A stretch of 6,768 nt of DNA from Chitinophagaceae bacterium. GTDB lineage: Bacteria > Bacteroidota > Bacteroidia > Chitinophagales > Chitinophagaceae. The translations under genes and the position numbers were made by a program. The stretch covers positions 1 through 6,768 of the forward strand of contig CANEWV010000093.1 of NCBI GenBank assembly GCA_947442905.1, given 5' to 3'. Numbering within the stretch: position 1 is the first letter of the stretch; every line of letters starts with the position of its first letter. The notes under the pieces are model-generated. The model saw only the letters and a list, made by a program, of their open reading frames with translations. It was not told where the DNA came from and did no database searches. Shown piece after piece: positions 1-6,726 of this stretch.

Positions 1-1
1 C

Positions 2-514
2 GGCAACGGGGGCGGTTCCGAAATTGCCTATTGTAGAGTAAGTGGGTACCTTAAATTAGTGGGTCATCAGATCACCGAATTTGAAGATAAAACATCTGTA
101 AAATTTGAACGGGGCACCATTCATAAAAAACAATGGCTCCGCGTGTATGCAGTTTGGGACGCTGATTGGGTTGCCGATAACAAAGAACAGGTTTTTGCGA
201 TCTATGAAGACGATAACAATTCAGAAATCACATTTACGGGCTCTTTGAGCACAACTGTTAAAGTAGCTGCTGGCACAACTATCGATGGCAGCATCGACTA
301 CCAAATTAAAAGGAGCTCGCAAGATGATATTATCAAGCAACTAAAAATTTCGAGGGTCTCTTATTTTGCAGGCGCCCTAAGAAATCAAGGATGGGGATTT
401 GGGAACGATAAATCATTTTTGCCAGCATCTGCTTCGCATGGTTGGCCAATTTATGACGCAGTACCAGAAGGAGGTGCAAACGTGGGTTGGACTTGGCCTT
501 ATGATGGGTATTAG
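2..514 (+). CDS. C-terminal part of an unidentified protein (5' partial)
   Basis: The frame is open from the left edge, so the gene starts outside the window. A GTG at 59 is in frame but is probably an internal valine, because the 19 codons before it read as protein (GNGGGSEIAYCRVSGYLKL). About 170 residues are visible. They begin with a short Gly-rich linker, followed by a charged, beta-rich-looking region with alternating hydrophobic residues (VFAIYEDD, ITFTGSLSTTVKV). The last 45 residues are rich in Gly, Trp and Tyr (NQGWGFG, SHGWPIYD, VGWTWPYDGY). There is no type IX secretion C-terminal domain signature and no catalytic motif I recognise. Two TAG stops follow each other at 512-517, and a strong inverted repeat starts 14 bases later. 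The gene converges with the M28 peptidase gene. I do not recognise the family. An extracellular or envelope protein is only a guess from the composition. Confidence 0.75.
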   Translation, partial: GNGGGSEIAYCRVSGYLKLVGHQITEFEDKTSVKFERGTIHKKQWLRVYAVWDADWVADNKEQVFAIYEDDNNSEITFTGSLSTTVKVAAGTTIDGSIDYQIKRSSQDDIIKQLKISRVSYFAGALRNQGWGFGNDKSFLPASASHGWPIYDAVPEGGANVGWTWPYDGY

Positions 515-530
515 TAGTTTGTAAATAACT

Positions 531-603
531 AACAAGCCAACGCCAATACTAGTATCCATCCTTATTCGCTGGATACAAAATAGTAGTAACGTTGGCTTGT
601 TTT
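531..603. terminator. Large inverted-repeat terminator between convergent genes
   Basis: A perfect 12-bp stem is formed by AACAAGCCAACG (531-542) and CGTTGGCTTGTT (590-601). Inside it sits a second hairpin with a 7-bp stem, GTATCCA (552-558) with TGGATAC (570-576), and an 11-base loop. Read on the plus strand, the right arm runs into TTCTATTTC, giving a fair U-rich tail for the left-hand gene. Read on the minus strand, the stem starts two bases after the peptidase stop codon and is followed only by AGTTATTTAC, a weaker tail. It is placed to end transcription from both sides. The long, structured loop is unusual for a simple intrinsic terminator. Confidence 0.6.
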
Positions 604-1902
604 CTATTTCAAATCGGCGGTATTCACACGCGTTGGTGTGTCTTTACCGCTAACAATACCACGAGCACTAAGTGCTATAGCCTTGATAATTCTTGTCATA
701 TTATCAATGTCAATGGTACCAATTTCATCGGTGGCTTTATGGTAATAGGGGTCGGTATCTATTTTTGTTGTAGAAATGGTATGGGCCGGAACACCCAGTC
801 TAGCAAGGGTTGCATTGTCTGAACGGTAAAATAAATTTTGAGCAGGATATGGATCTGGATAAAAAGTAAAATCAGTGCCTTCTAAATTAGCTTGCAAAAT
901 CTTACCCATATCCGTTTTTTCGAACCCTGTAATAAACGCAGAGTTTTTACCCCACTTACTTTCGGAACCAATCATTTCTAAATTAAACATGGCCATTACT
1001 TTAGCCGGATCAAATTGATTTGAAAAATAAGTTGCGCCAAAGCCACCTACTTCTTCTGCGGTAAATGCAGCAAATACTAGGGTACGTTCGTTATTATTGA
1101 GCGCTTTAAAATATTTAGCGAGTACCATCATAGCCGTGGTGCCAGCTGCATCATCATTGGCGCCATTAAAAATAGAATCGGCTACAACATTGCCATTTCT
1201 GTCCTTACTGGTAATTCCCAAATGATCATAATGTCCACTAAAAATTACAATTTCTTCGGGTCTAGATTTACCAGGAAGTACACCTACGACATTGGCAAGT
1301 GGCATTTCGGTAATTTCATGTTTGGCTTCAATGCTATAGCTAGTAGGGTTTATAGTACTTAAAACAAAAACCACCGATTTGTCAGATTTAAACAAATTAG
1401 ACTTGAGCCTCGTTAATCCACTAAATATTTTTGCAAAACTAGTATCCACTATTACAAGCGCATTCTTTTTTAAGCCCGTAAGCTTGCGCGCTTCACTCAT
1501 CAAGTTGGCTGTTTTACCAATGGTTATTTTTTCAAAACCAGCTGTTTCATTGATTGATAAATTAGCTTGCGTGGTTACAACAACAATATCTTTTTTATCG
1601 AGTGTAGTACCGTCAAAAGTTCCAGATGTACCTAAAAATTTAGTACGCACCATCGCAAAAGACTGTAAGTAAGATCCACTGTTATTAAGGGTTTGAAGAC
1701 CAGTGGCCTTAAACTCATCCGCAATAAACGCAGACGCTTTTTCGATACCCGGCGTAAAGGTCCTACGCCCCTGCATATCGTCTGCAGCAAGTATCGTTTC
1801 GATACGTCTTACTTCTTTTTCTTTAATTAGCTTATCTACGTTTTGCGCCTGTGCAGAAACAACAAGTAGTAAAACAAAAACTAGCATATTTATTTTTTTC
1901 AT
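604..1902 (-). CDS. Secreted M28-family zinc aminopeptidase
   Basis: A predicted di-zinc peptidase of MEROPS family M28, exported to the periplasm or cell surface, probably removing N-terminal residues from peptides. I start it at the ATG at 1902 (432 aa) because this gives a standard signal peptide: MKK, a hydrophobic core, then SAQA|Q with cleavage after about residue 19. An ATG three codons upstream (1911) is also possible. Residues from about 75 to 215 form a region before the metal centre that could hold an inserted PA-like domain. The metal-site motifs follow in family order: SGHYDHLG (His224, Asp226), NGANDDAAGT (Asp250/251), TAEEVGG (Glu283 as general base, Glu284), NLEMIG (Glu309) and YYHKATDE (His388). 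RSDNATLARLGVPAH near 361 is also typical of the family. The usual Asp of NLDMIG is Glu here. The gene lies 62 bases after the response regulator stop on the same strand, so read-through is plausible. The family assignment is firm; the substrate is unknown. Confidence 0.9.
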   Translation of the reverse strand: MKKINMLVFVLLLVVSAQAQNVDKLIKEKEVRRIETILAADDMQGRRTFTPGIEKASAFIADEFKATGLQTLNNSGSYLQSFAMVRTKFLGTSGTFDGTTLDKKDIVVVTTQANLSINETAGFEKITIGKTANLMSEARKLTGLKKNALVIVDTSFAKIFSGLTRLKSNLFKSDKSVVFVLSTINPTSYSIEAKHEITEMPLANVVGVLPGKSRPEEIVIFSGHYDHLGITSKDRNGNVVADSIFNGANDDAAGTTAMMVLAKYFKALNNNERTLVFAAFTAEEVGGFGATYFSNQFDPAKVMAMFNLEMIGSESKWGKNSAFITGFEKTDMGKILQANLEGTDFTFYPDPYPAQNLFYRSDNATLARLGVPAHTISTTKIDTDPYYHKATDEIGTIDIDNMTRIIKAIALSARGIVSGKDTPTRVNTADLK

Positions 1903-1964
1903 AAAAACCATTTATTTGAATTGTATGTTGAAGGCAACTAAAATACAGCTAATTATTTAGAAGC

Positions 1965-2696
1965 TTACAAGCTCATCATTTCTTTGAACTTAACGGTTTG
2001 ACGTCTACTCACTTCAATTTTTTCGCCACCCTTTAACTCTACAATGAGTCCACCATTAAAGTAAGGTTCAATTTTATCAATCCAACGCAGATTAATGATA
2101 TGCTTTCGATTGGCCCTAAAAAACATGCGATCATCGAGGCGTTCTTCAAGTGCATTTAAAGATTTTAATATGAGCGGCTTGTTGCTATCAAAAAATACTT
2201 TAGCATAGTTACCCACGCTCTCAAAAAGCCTAATCTCACCTAGTTTTACAAACCAACAACGCTCCCCATCTTTCACAAACACCTGGTCTAATTCTGTTAA
2301 TGGACCTCGGTTGTTACCATGAAAACCAATTTGTTCTTTAAACAATTCGGCCTGTAATTTTTGAATAGCGTCCGACAAGCGCTTGGGCTCAATGGGTTTT
2401 AATAAATAATCAAGGGCATTTACTTCAAATGCTTTGATGGCATAGTCGTCGTAGGCCGTGGTAAAAATTACCTTAGGTGCACGCTCTACTTCTGCTAGTA
2501 AATCAAACCCTGTTTTTCCTGGCATTTGAATGTCTAAAAAAATAAGGTCGGGATTGTGCTGTTCGATTTTTTCGATGCCCTCATCTACATTAGATGCTTC
2601 ATCCAGCACTTCAATGTCGGCATGATCTAACAATAATTTTTTTAACTCATTACGCGCTAGTCGTTCGTCATCAATAATAATTGCTTTTATGGCCAT
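1965..2696 (-). CDS. LytTR-family response regulator
   Basis: The DNA-binding partner of a two-component system, 243 aa and full length for the family. The receiver domain covers about residues 1-115: acidic pocket Asp9/Asp10/Glu11 (IIIDDERLA), phospho-acceptor Asp55 (LIFLDIQMPG), Thr79/Thr80 (VIFTTAYDDYAIKAF) and Lys100 (LLKPI). A linker follows, then a LytTR domain from about 136 to the end. That domain carries FFRANRKHIINL at 192-203 and VSRRQTVKFKEMM at 229-241, where most family members place DNA contacts. The gene begins with ATG 17 bases after the kinase stop, with an A/T-only leader and no Shine-Dalgarno sequence. This spacing indicates co-transcription with the kinase gene. The regulated genes cannot be read from the sequence; auto-regulation or control of the following peptidase gene is possible but not shown. 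It belongs to the LytR/AlgR type, not the OmpR or NarL type. Confidence 0.95.
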   Translation of the reverse strand: MAIKAIIIDDERLARNELKKLLLDHADIEVLDEASNVDEGIEKIEQHNPDLIFLDIQMPGKTGFDLLAEVERAPKVIFTTAYDDYAIKAFEVNALDYLLKPIEPKRLSDAIQKLQAELFKEQIGFHGNNRGPLTELDQVFVKDGERCWFVKLGEIRLFESVGNYAKVFFDSNKPLILKSLNALEERLDDRMFFRANRKHIINLRWIDKIEPYFNGGLIVELKGGEKIEVSRRQTVKFKEMMSL

Positions 2697-2713
2697 ATTA
2701 TTTTCTATTAAAA

Positions 2714-3775
2714 TTATTTATTGTTGGGTGCTAAAGGAAGTCTAACAACTGCCTCCACCATATGATCTTTTGTGTTTTGAATAAAAAAGTCTGCTTTGTT
2801 ACCAAAAAGTAATGCGAGTCTATTTTTGGTACTACTAATACCAAAGCCACTATTATCAATATCTAAATCTTCCTCTATAGCGCCTGTATTTTTTATCATA
2901 AGTTGGTGGTGTTCGTTTTTAAAATCGGACCATATTTCAACAACGCCTCCTTCTCTTTGCCTACCAATACCATGCTTGATGGCATTTTCAACAAGTGTTT
3001 GCAGCATCATTGGCGGCACGGGCTGATCGAGTGTGTCTTCGTCGATGTGATATACAACACGTAACCTACTTTCAAATCTAATGGTTTCAAGCGCTAAATA
3101 ATCTTTTACAATAGAAAGCTCTTTTTCCAGTGTCACGGTTTCAAGTTTTTCGGCTTGCATACTGCTGCGCAAAATATTACTAAGCTCTGTAATGGCTGTT
3201 CTGGCACGCTCAGGATTTTCATCTACTAGGGCTCTAATACTATTGAGTGCATTAAAAATAAAATGTGGATTGATATGCGCTTTAATTGTTTTTAATTCAA
3301 GCTCTTTTACAAGCGTTTCAAGTCTTACTTTTTGAATTTCATTCATTCGGCCCAACTGAACATAGTGCCAGACATAATAAATGCTCACCCAAATAAATAT
3401 CATGGGCGAATCAAAAATTAAATTGGAAAAGAAACGCGTACTTACAGAAAATTTAATTTTTGGATTATAGAGCCCAACCCACTCCACAATGGCACTGTTG
3501 GTTAAGCTGCAAAAAACAACGATACCAAAAAAGAGAAGCATGAGTAGCCACCATTTCTGAAAAGGGAAAGGAGGTCTTAACTTAAGCCTAACAATCAGGG
3601 TTCTAAATAAATGGGTAAATAAGATACCGGAAACTATAGTAATACCCAGTCTTGGATAAAAAACGGGATTGGGCTTGCTGTCAAAAATGAAAGCGAAGAA
3701 AATCATGGTTAACCCATAGGAAAACCAGCCGCCTAACTGACACCACCAATAAACACGGTTATTTCTTCTAGACAT
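2714..3775 (-). CDS. LytS/YehU-type membrane sensor histidine kinase
   Basis: An inner-membrane sensor kinase expected to phosphorylate the adjacent LytTR regulator. Starting at ATG 3775 the protein has 353 aa. There are about four hydrophobic segments near residues 16-32, 43-61, 75-92 and 120-139, with no large extracellular sensor domain. A short helical linker follows, then a His_kinase (PF06580-type) region with KAHINPHFIFNALNSI. The likely phospho-acceptor is His171 in NPHF, with His167 before it. The ATP-binding N-box is LVENAIKHGI (Asn264, His268), and the G-box is the divergent NSGFGISSTKNRL at about 308-320. The frame stays open to a TTG at 3832, which would add 19 very hydrophobic residues. 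I prefer the ATG because MSRRNNRVYWWCQLGGW resembles the usual start of this family and a -7-like promoter element lies just upstream. The ligand or signal is unknown. Confidence 0.92.
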   Translation of the reverse strand: MSRRNNRVYWWCQLGGWFSYGLTMIFFAFIFDSKPNPVFYPRLGITIVSGILFTHLFRTLIVRLKLRPPFPFQKWWLLMLLFFGIVVFCSLTNSAIVEWVGLYNPKIKFSVSTRFFSNLIFDSPMIFIWVSIYYVWHYVQLGRMNEIQKVRLETLVKELELKTIKAHINPHFIFNALNSIRALVDENPERARTAITELSNILRSSMQAEKLETVTLEKELSIVKDYLALETIRFESRLRVVYHIDEDTLDQPVPPMMLQTLVENAIKHGIGRQREGGVVEIWSDFKNEHHQLMIKNTGAIEEDLDIDNSGFGISSTKNRLALLFGNKADFFIQNTKDHMVEAVVRLPLAPNNK

Positions 3776-3780
3776 AACTA

Positions 3781-3788
3781 CAAATATA
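3781..3788 (-). promoter_or_regulatory. Possible -7 promoter element of the kinase operon
   Basis: On the minus strand these bases read TATATTTG, an exact match to the Bacteroidota -7 consensus TAnnTTTG. It ends five bases before the ATG at 3775, so transcription would begin at or very near that ATG and give a leaderless or almost leaderless message. The best -33-like TTTTG lies only 14 bases upstream, shorter than usual. In AT-rich DNA such an octamer can occur by chance, so this is a weak call. Confidence 0.3.
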
Positions 3789-3835
3789 AAAATTAAGGGA
3801 GCCAAAAGGGGTAAATTAAGGAAGAAAGGCAAAAA

Positions 3836-3885
3836 CCAACCTTGGTTGGCATAAAATAAAGTGACGAAGGGGTGAACCTTTGGTT
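3836..3885. repeat. Two similar short dyads (AACC-TT(T)-GGTT)
   Basis: The first dyad is CCAACC (3836-3841), TT, GGTTGG (3844-3849), a 6-bp inverted repeat around two bases. The second is AACC (3875-3878), TTT, GGTT (3882-3885). Both share the core AACC and GGTT around a short T spacer, and their centres are about 37 bases apart. They lie between the kinase operon and dxs, where operators would be expected. The bound protein, if any, is unknown, and a chance origin of such short repeats cannot be excluded. Confidence 0.35.
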
Positions 3886-3965
3886 TTGTGTGATGTTTCT
3901 ATTGTAGGAAAGGTGTTTTGCTTCACACGAAATACCTATTTTTACAACCTAAACTAACTTTTTGC

Positions 3966-5888
3966 ATGGAAATAAGGCCAGGAGCACTACTTGGGAATAT
4001 CAATAACCCCGATGACCTCAAAAAGATCCCCAAAGATCAGTTGCATCAAGTTTGCAATGAACTACGCCAATATATCATCGACATTGTGAGTGTGCATGGT
4101 GGGCATTTTGCGGCCAGCCTTGGCGTTGTTGAATTAAGCGTTGCCCTTCATTACATTTACAACACTCCTTACGACCAACTTGTTTGGGACGTAGGCCATC
4201 AGGCATATGGACATAAAATACTAACAGGACGTAGAGACCAGTTTGTGACCAATAGAAAATATAAAGGACTTAGTGGCTTTCCGAAAAGATCTGAAAGCGA
4301 ATACGACACTTTTGGTGTGGGTCACTCTTCTACCTCTATTTCTGCAGCACTCGGGATGGCAATGGCTGCCAAATACAAAGGTGAAAACCGAAAGTCAATT
4401 GCTGTTATTGGTGACGGTTCCTTAACAGCAGGTATGGCTTTTGAAGCCATGAACCACGCGGGCGTTGCGAATAGTGATGTGCTCATTATTTTAAATGACA
4501 ACTGTATGAGTATCGACCCAAATGTGGGTGCCCTCAAAGAATATTTAACAGATATTGCCACATCGCCAACTTACAATAAAGTAAGGGATGAAATATGGAA
4601 CTTATTAGGCAAAATGCCAGTAGGAAAATCTACCTCAAGATCACTCGCTTCTAAATTAGAAGCCAGCGTGAAAGGCATGGTAAACAAGAGCAGTAACCTT
4701 TTCGAAGCTTTACAACTCAGGTATTTTGGACCTATCGATGGCCATAACATTACCAACCTTGTAGATACCCTCAAAGATTTAAGAGACATCCCCGGACCTA
4801 AATTGTTACACGTTATTACAACAAAAGGTAAAGGCTATGAGCTTGCAGAAAAAGACCAAACAAAATGGCATGCACCAGGACTGTTTGATAAAGTAACCGG
4901 TGAAATTTTTAAGAAGAAAATTGAAACAACTCAGCCACCAAAATACCAAGACGTTTTTGGACATACCCTTGTAGAATTAGCAGAGGCAAACCCATTAATC
5001 ATGGGCGTTACACCTGCTATGCCTAGTGGTTCTTCCTTAAAGTTTATGATGGATAAAATGCCTGATCGTGCATTTGATGTAGGCATTTGTGAGCAGCATG
5101 CGGTTACACTGAGTGCAGGCCTGGCCACACAAGGTATGCGTGTGTTTTGCAATATTTATTCTTCATTCATGCAACGTGCTTTTGATCAGGTCGTGCATGA
5201 TGTAGCGATACAAAAATTACCCGTAGTATTTTGTTTAGATAGAGCTGGACTTGTGGGCGAAGATGGACCTACGCACCATGGCTGTTATGATATTTCATAC
5301 CTCCGCTGCATTCCTAATTTAATTGTGAGTGCCCCTATGAATGAGCAGGAGCTACGTAACCTTATGTATACTGCACAACTTGATAGCACGGGCTTGCCCT
5401 TTGTAATTAGGTACCCTAGAGGTGAAGGTGTTATGCCGGAATGGAAAACGCCATTAACAGCTATTGAAATTGGAAAGGGCCGAAAAATAAAAGACGGAAA
5501 AGAGGTGGCCATTTTAAGTTTTGGTCATCCCGGAAATTTTGCTACAACAGCAATCAGAAATTTAAGATCGGAAGGAATAGATCCGGCGCATTATGATATC
5601 AGATTTGTAAAACCACTTGACGAAGCGTTACTACACGAAGTATTTACAAACTATTCTAAAATTGTAACGGTAGAAGATGGAACGGTTGTAGGTGGTTTTG
5701 GTTCTGCAATACTAGAATTTATGAATGCCAATGGCTATAAAGCGGATGTTACCATTTTAGGTATTCCGGATAGACTTGTAGAACATGGTACACTTAAAGA
5801 ATTACACAGCGAATGCGCCTATGATGCAGCAGGTATTGAAGCGGCTGTAAAAGAAAGCGTTACTACAAAAGCGTTACAAACTGTATAA
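3966..5888 (+). CDS. dxs: 1-deoxy-D-xylulose-5-phosphate synthase
   Basis: A thiamine-diphosphate enzyme of the cytoplasm that joins pyruvate and glyceraldehyde 3-phosphate to 1-deoxy-D-xylulose 5-phosphate with loss of CO2. This is the first step of the MEP isoprenoid pathway; the product also feeds thiamine and pyridoxal synthesis in many bacteria. From ATG 3966 it has 640 aa, near the usual 620-640. An in-frame TTG at 3918 would add 16 residues unlike the family start. The N-terminal thiamine domain has GGHFAASLGVVEL (His47), WDVGHQAY, and the cofactor motif from GDGS (149-152) to LNDN (176-179). The pyrimidine-binding domain begins near 326 and holds catalytic Glu376 in VGICEQHAV, LDRAGLVGEDGPTHHG (Arg426, His437) and RYPRGEG near 482. 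A transketolase C-terminal domain follows with VEDGTVVGGFG (569-579). All key residues are present, so it should be active. It converges on scpA with a four-base gap. Confidence 0.97.
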   Translation: MEIRPGALLGNINNPDDLKKIPKDQLHQVCNELRQYIIDIVSVHGGHFAASLGVVELSVALHYIYNTPYDQLVWDVGHQAYGHKILTGRRDQFVTNRKYKGLSGFPKRSESEYDTFGVGHSSTSISAALGMAMAAKYKGENRKSIAVIGDGSLTAGMAFEAMNHAGVANSDVLIILNDNCMSIDPNVGALKEYLTDIATSPTYNKVRDEIWNLLGKMPVGKSTSRSLASKLEASVKGMVNKSSNLFEALQLRYFGPIDGHNITNLVDTLKDLRDIPGPKLLHVITTKGKGYELAEKDQTKWHAPGLFDKVTGEIFKKKIETTQPPKYQDVFGHTLVELAEANPLIMGVTPAMPSGSSLKFMMDKMPDRAFDVGICEQHAVTLSAGLATQGMRVFCNIYSSFMQRAFDQVVHDVAIQKLPVVFCLDRAGLVGEDGPTHHGCYDISYLRCIPNLIVSAPMNEQELRNLMYTAQLDSTGLPFVIRYPRGEGVMPEWKTPLTAIEIGKGRKIKDGKEVAILSFGHPGNFATTAIRNLRSEGIDPAHYDIRFVKPLDEALLHEVFTNYSKIVTVEDGTVVGGFGSAILEFMNANGYKADVTILGIPDRLVEHGTLKELHSECAYDAAGIEAAVKESVTTKALQTV

Positions 5889-5913
5889 AAAATTACTCCA
5901 TTTCTAATGGAAC
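5887..5913 (-). terminator. Probable scpA terminator inside its last codons
   Basis: On the minus strand, TCCATT and AATGGA pair around the loop AGA (5897-5911), with two more G-U pairs possible outside (5895-5913). Two A residues and then six consecutive T residues follow (5892-5887). This has the shape of an intrinsic terminator, although the stem is short and A-T rich. The hairpin lies in the codons for the last residues (PLEME) and the stop of ScpA, and the T-run is the complement of the dxs stop codon and the bases after it. Confidence 0.45.
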
Positions 5914-6726
5914 GTCTTCATCGGTAAAACTACTTGGAAGGTCTTCATCTGTAAGACCTTCTTCTTTTAGTTCTTCTTCGCGGTTGTCATTCCATTCAAT
6001 AATAAAGTTGTTCATACCCTCGCCCACCAATAGTTTCATGTATTTCTGCTGGGTTAATTCGAGGGTCGATAAAAACAGGAATAAAGCGTGAACGCGGTCG
6101 TTACAAATTTCAAATACTTTTTCAAAAGCAACTGTTTTTTCGCCACGCACAAAATCTAACATATAGTCTCTACTACCTTCCATCGTGTAGTTGTAACGCA
6201 CCACCGTATGCACAGGTTGGTTTTGACGATCATGCACACGCTGCATTACTTTTTCAAAAGCTTTCATCAGCTTGAACATCGTGATGTTCTGAATTTCAGT
6301 TCCTTCTGATGCATCTTCTCCAATAGAAATGAGTTCCTTTTGAAGATTACCACGTTTTACCATGAGCATACGCACGGCTTCCATATCAGCCATTTGCGCA
6401 GAGGCTTCTTTGAAGCGCTTGTATTCTAATATTTTGTCAATCAGTTCTTGGCGTGGATCGATTTCATTTCCTGAAGCATCTATTTCTTTACGCGGCAGAA
6501 GTAGTCTTGCCTTGATGCGCATGAGGGTAGATACAAATAAAATAAACTCGCTCGAGAGTTCAATATTTAGCTTTTCTCCTTGATGAATAAACGCCAAGAA
6601 ATCTTTAATAATTCTAGTGATGGGGATATTGTAAATATCCAGTTCGTCTCTTTCTATAAAAAACAATAAAAGGTCAAAGGGACCTTCAAACTGATCTAAC
6701 TTAATTTGATAATTGGGAACATTCAC
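5893..6726 (-). CDS. scpA: Segregation and condensation protein A (kleisin)
   Basis: The kleisin subunit that bridges SMC heads and, with ScpB, forms the bacterial condensin-like complex needed for chromosome compaction and segregation. The protein has 277 aa, normal for the family. The N-terminal SMC-neck-binding part carries the signature FEGPFDLLLFFIERDELDIYN at about 13-33, then ITRIIKDFLAFI and SSEFILFVSTLMRIKARLLLP (59-78). A helical middle (about 93-165) follows. The C-terminal winged-helix-like part has DRVHALFLFLSTLEL at 210-224 and QKYMKLLVG. The last 31 residues are strongly acidic (REEELKEEGLTDEDL). The start is a GTG; a TAG lies in frame six codons upstream and the first internal ATG is at residue 69, so GTG is the only reasonable start. 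No Shine-Dalgarno sequence is visible; TTTCTTTG at 6745-6752 (minus strand) is a weak -7-like candidate. scpB is not in the window. Confidence 0.95.
   Translation of the reverse strand: MNVPNYQIKLDQFEGPFDLLLFFIERDELDIYNIPITRIIKDFLAFIHQGEKLNIELSSEFILFVSTLMRIKARLLLPRKEIDASGNEIDPRQELIDKILEYKRFKEASAQMADMEAVRMLMVKRGNLQKELISIGEDASEGTEIQNITMFKLMKAFEKVMQRVHDRQNQPVHTVVRYNYTMEGSRDYMLDFVRGEKTVAFEKVFEICNDRVHALFLFLSTLELTQQKYMKLLVGEGMNNFIIEWNDNREEELKEEGLTDEDLPSSFTDEDVPLEME
5937..5968 (+). terminator. Probable dxs terminator inside the scpA coding region
   Basis: On the plus strand, GAAGGTCTT (5937-5945) pairs perfectly with AAGACCTTC (5953-5961) around the seven-base loop CATCTGT. The T-rich tail TTCTTTT (5962-5968) follows directly. 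A 9-bp perfect stem with this tail is a good intrinsic terminator for transcription coming from dxs, whose stop codon lies 48 bases upstream. It is antisense to ScpA codons of about 256-264 in the acidic tail. Confidence 0.6.

Larger units (their letters stand above)
3776..3965. promoter_or_regulatory. Divergent intergenic region between kinase operon and dxs
   Basis: This 190-base gap separates the starts of two divergent genes and must hold both promoters. It contains two similar dyads, described separately, and AT-rich runs near each start codon. For dxs, TTTTG at 3916-3920 followed 16 bases later by TATTTTTA (3937-3944) is an imperfect match to the Bacteroidota TTTG / TAnnTTTG pair. No small gene, tRNA or riboswitch is evident in it. 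If the alternative TTG starts of the two genes (3832 and 3918) were used, the gap would shrink to 85 bases. Confidence 0.5.

Noticed and set aside
592..822. Plus-strand open frame of 76 codons beginning in the inverted repeat
   Set aside because: It lies opposite the conserved C-terminus of the peptidase and has the odd Cys-rich composition expected of antisense reading.
1379..1960. Open frames on the plus strand (1379-1672 and 1703-1960) opposite the peptidase gene
   Set aside because: They are antisense to a well-supported M28 gene, show no recognisable domain and have Ser/Leu/Ile-rich composition typical of a reverse-frame shadow.
3707..3714. Perfect palindrome GGTTAACC resembling the dyads of the divergent region
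   Set aside because: It lies inside the kinase coding sequence in a membrane segment, lacks the T spacer and is short enough to occur by chance.
4322..5512. Minus-strand open frames opposite dxs
   Set aside because: dxs is conserved along its full length and accounts for the coding signal; the reverse frames show no domain of their own.
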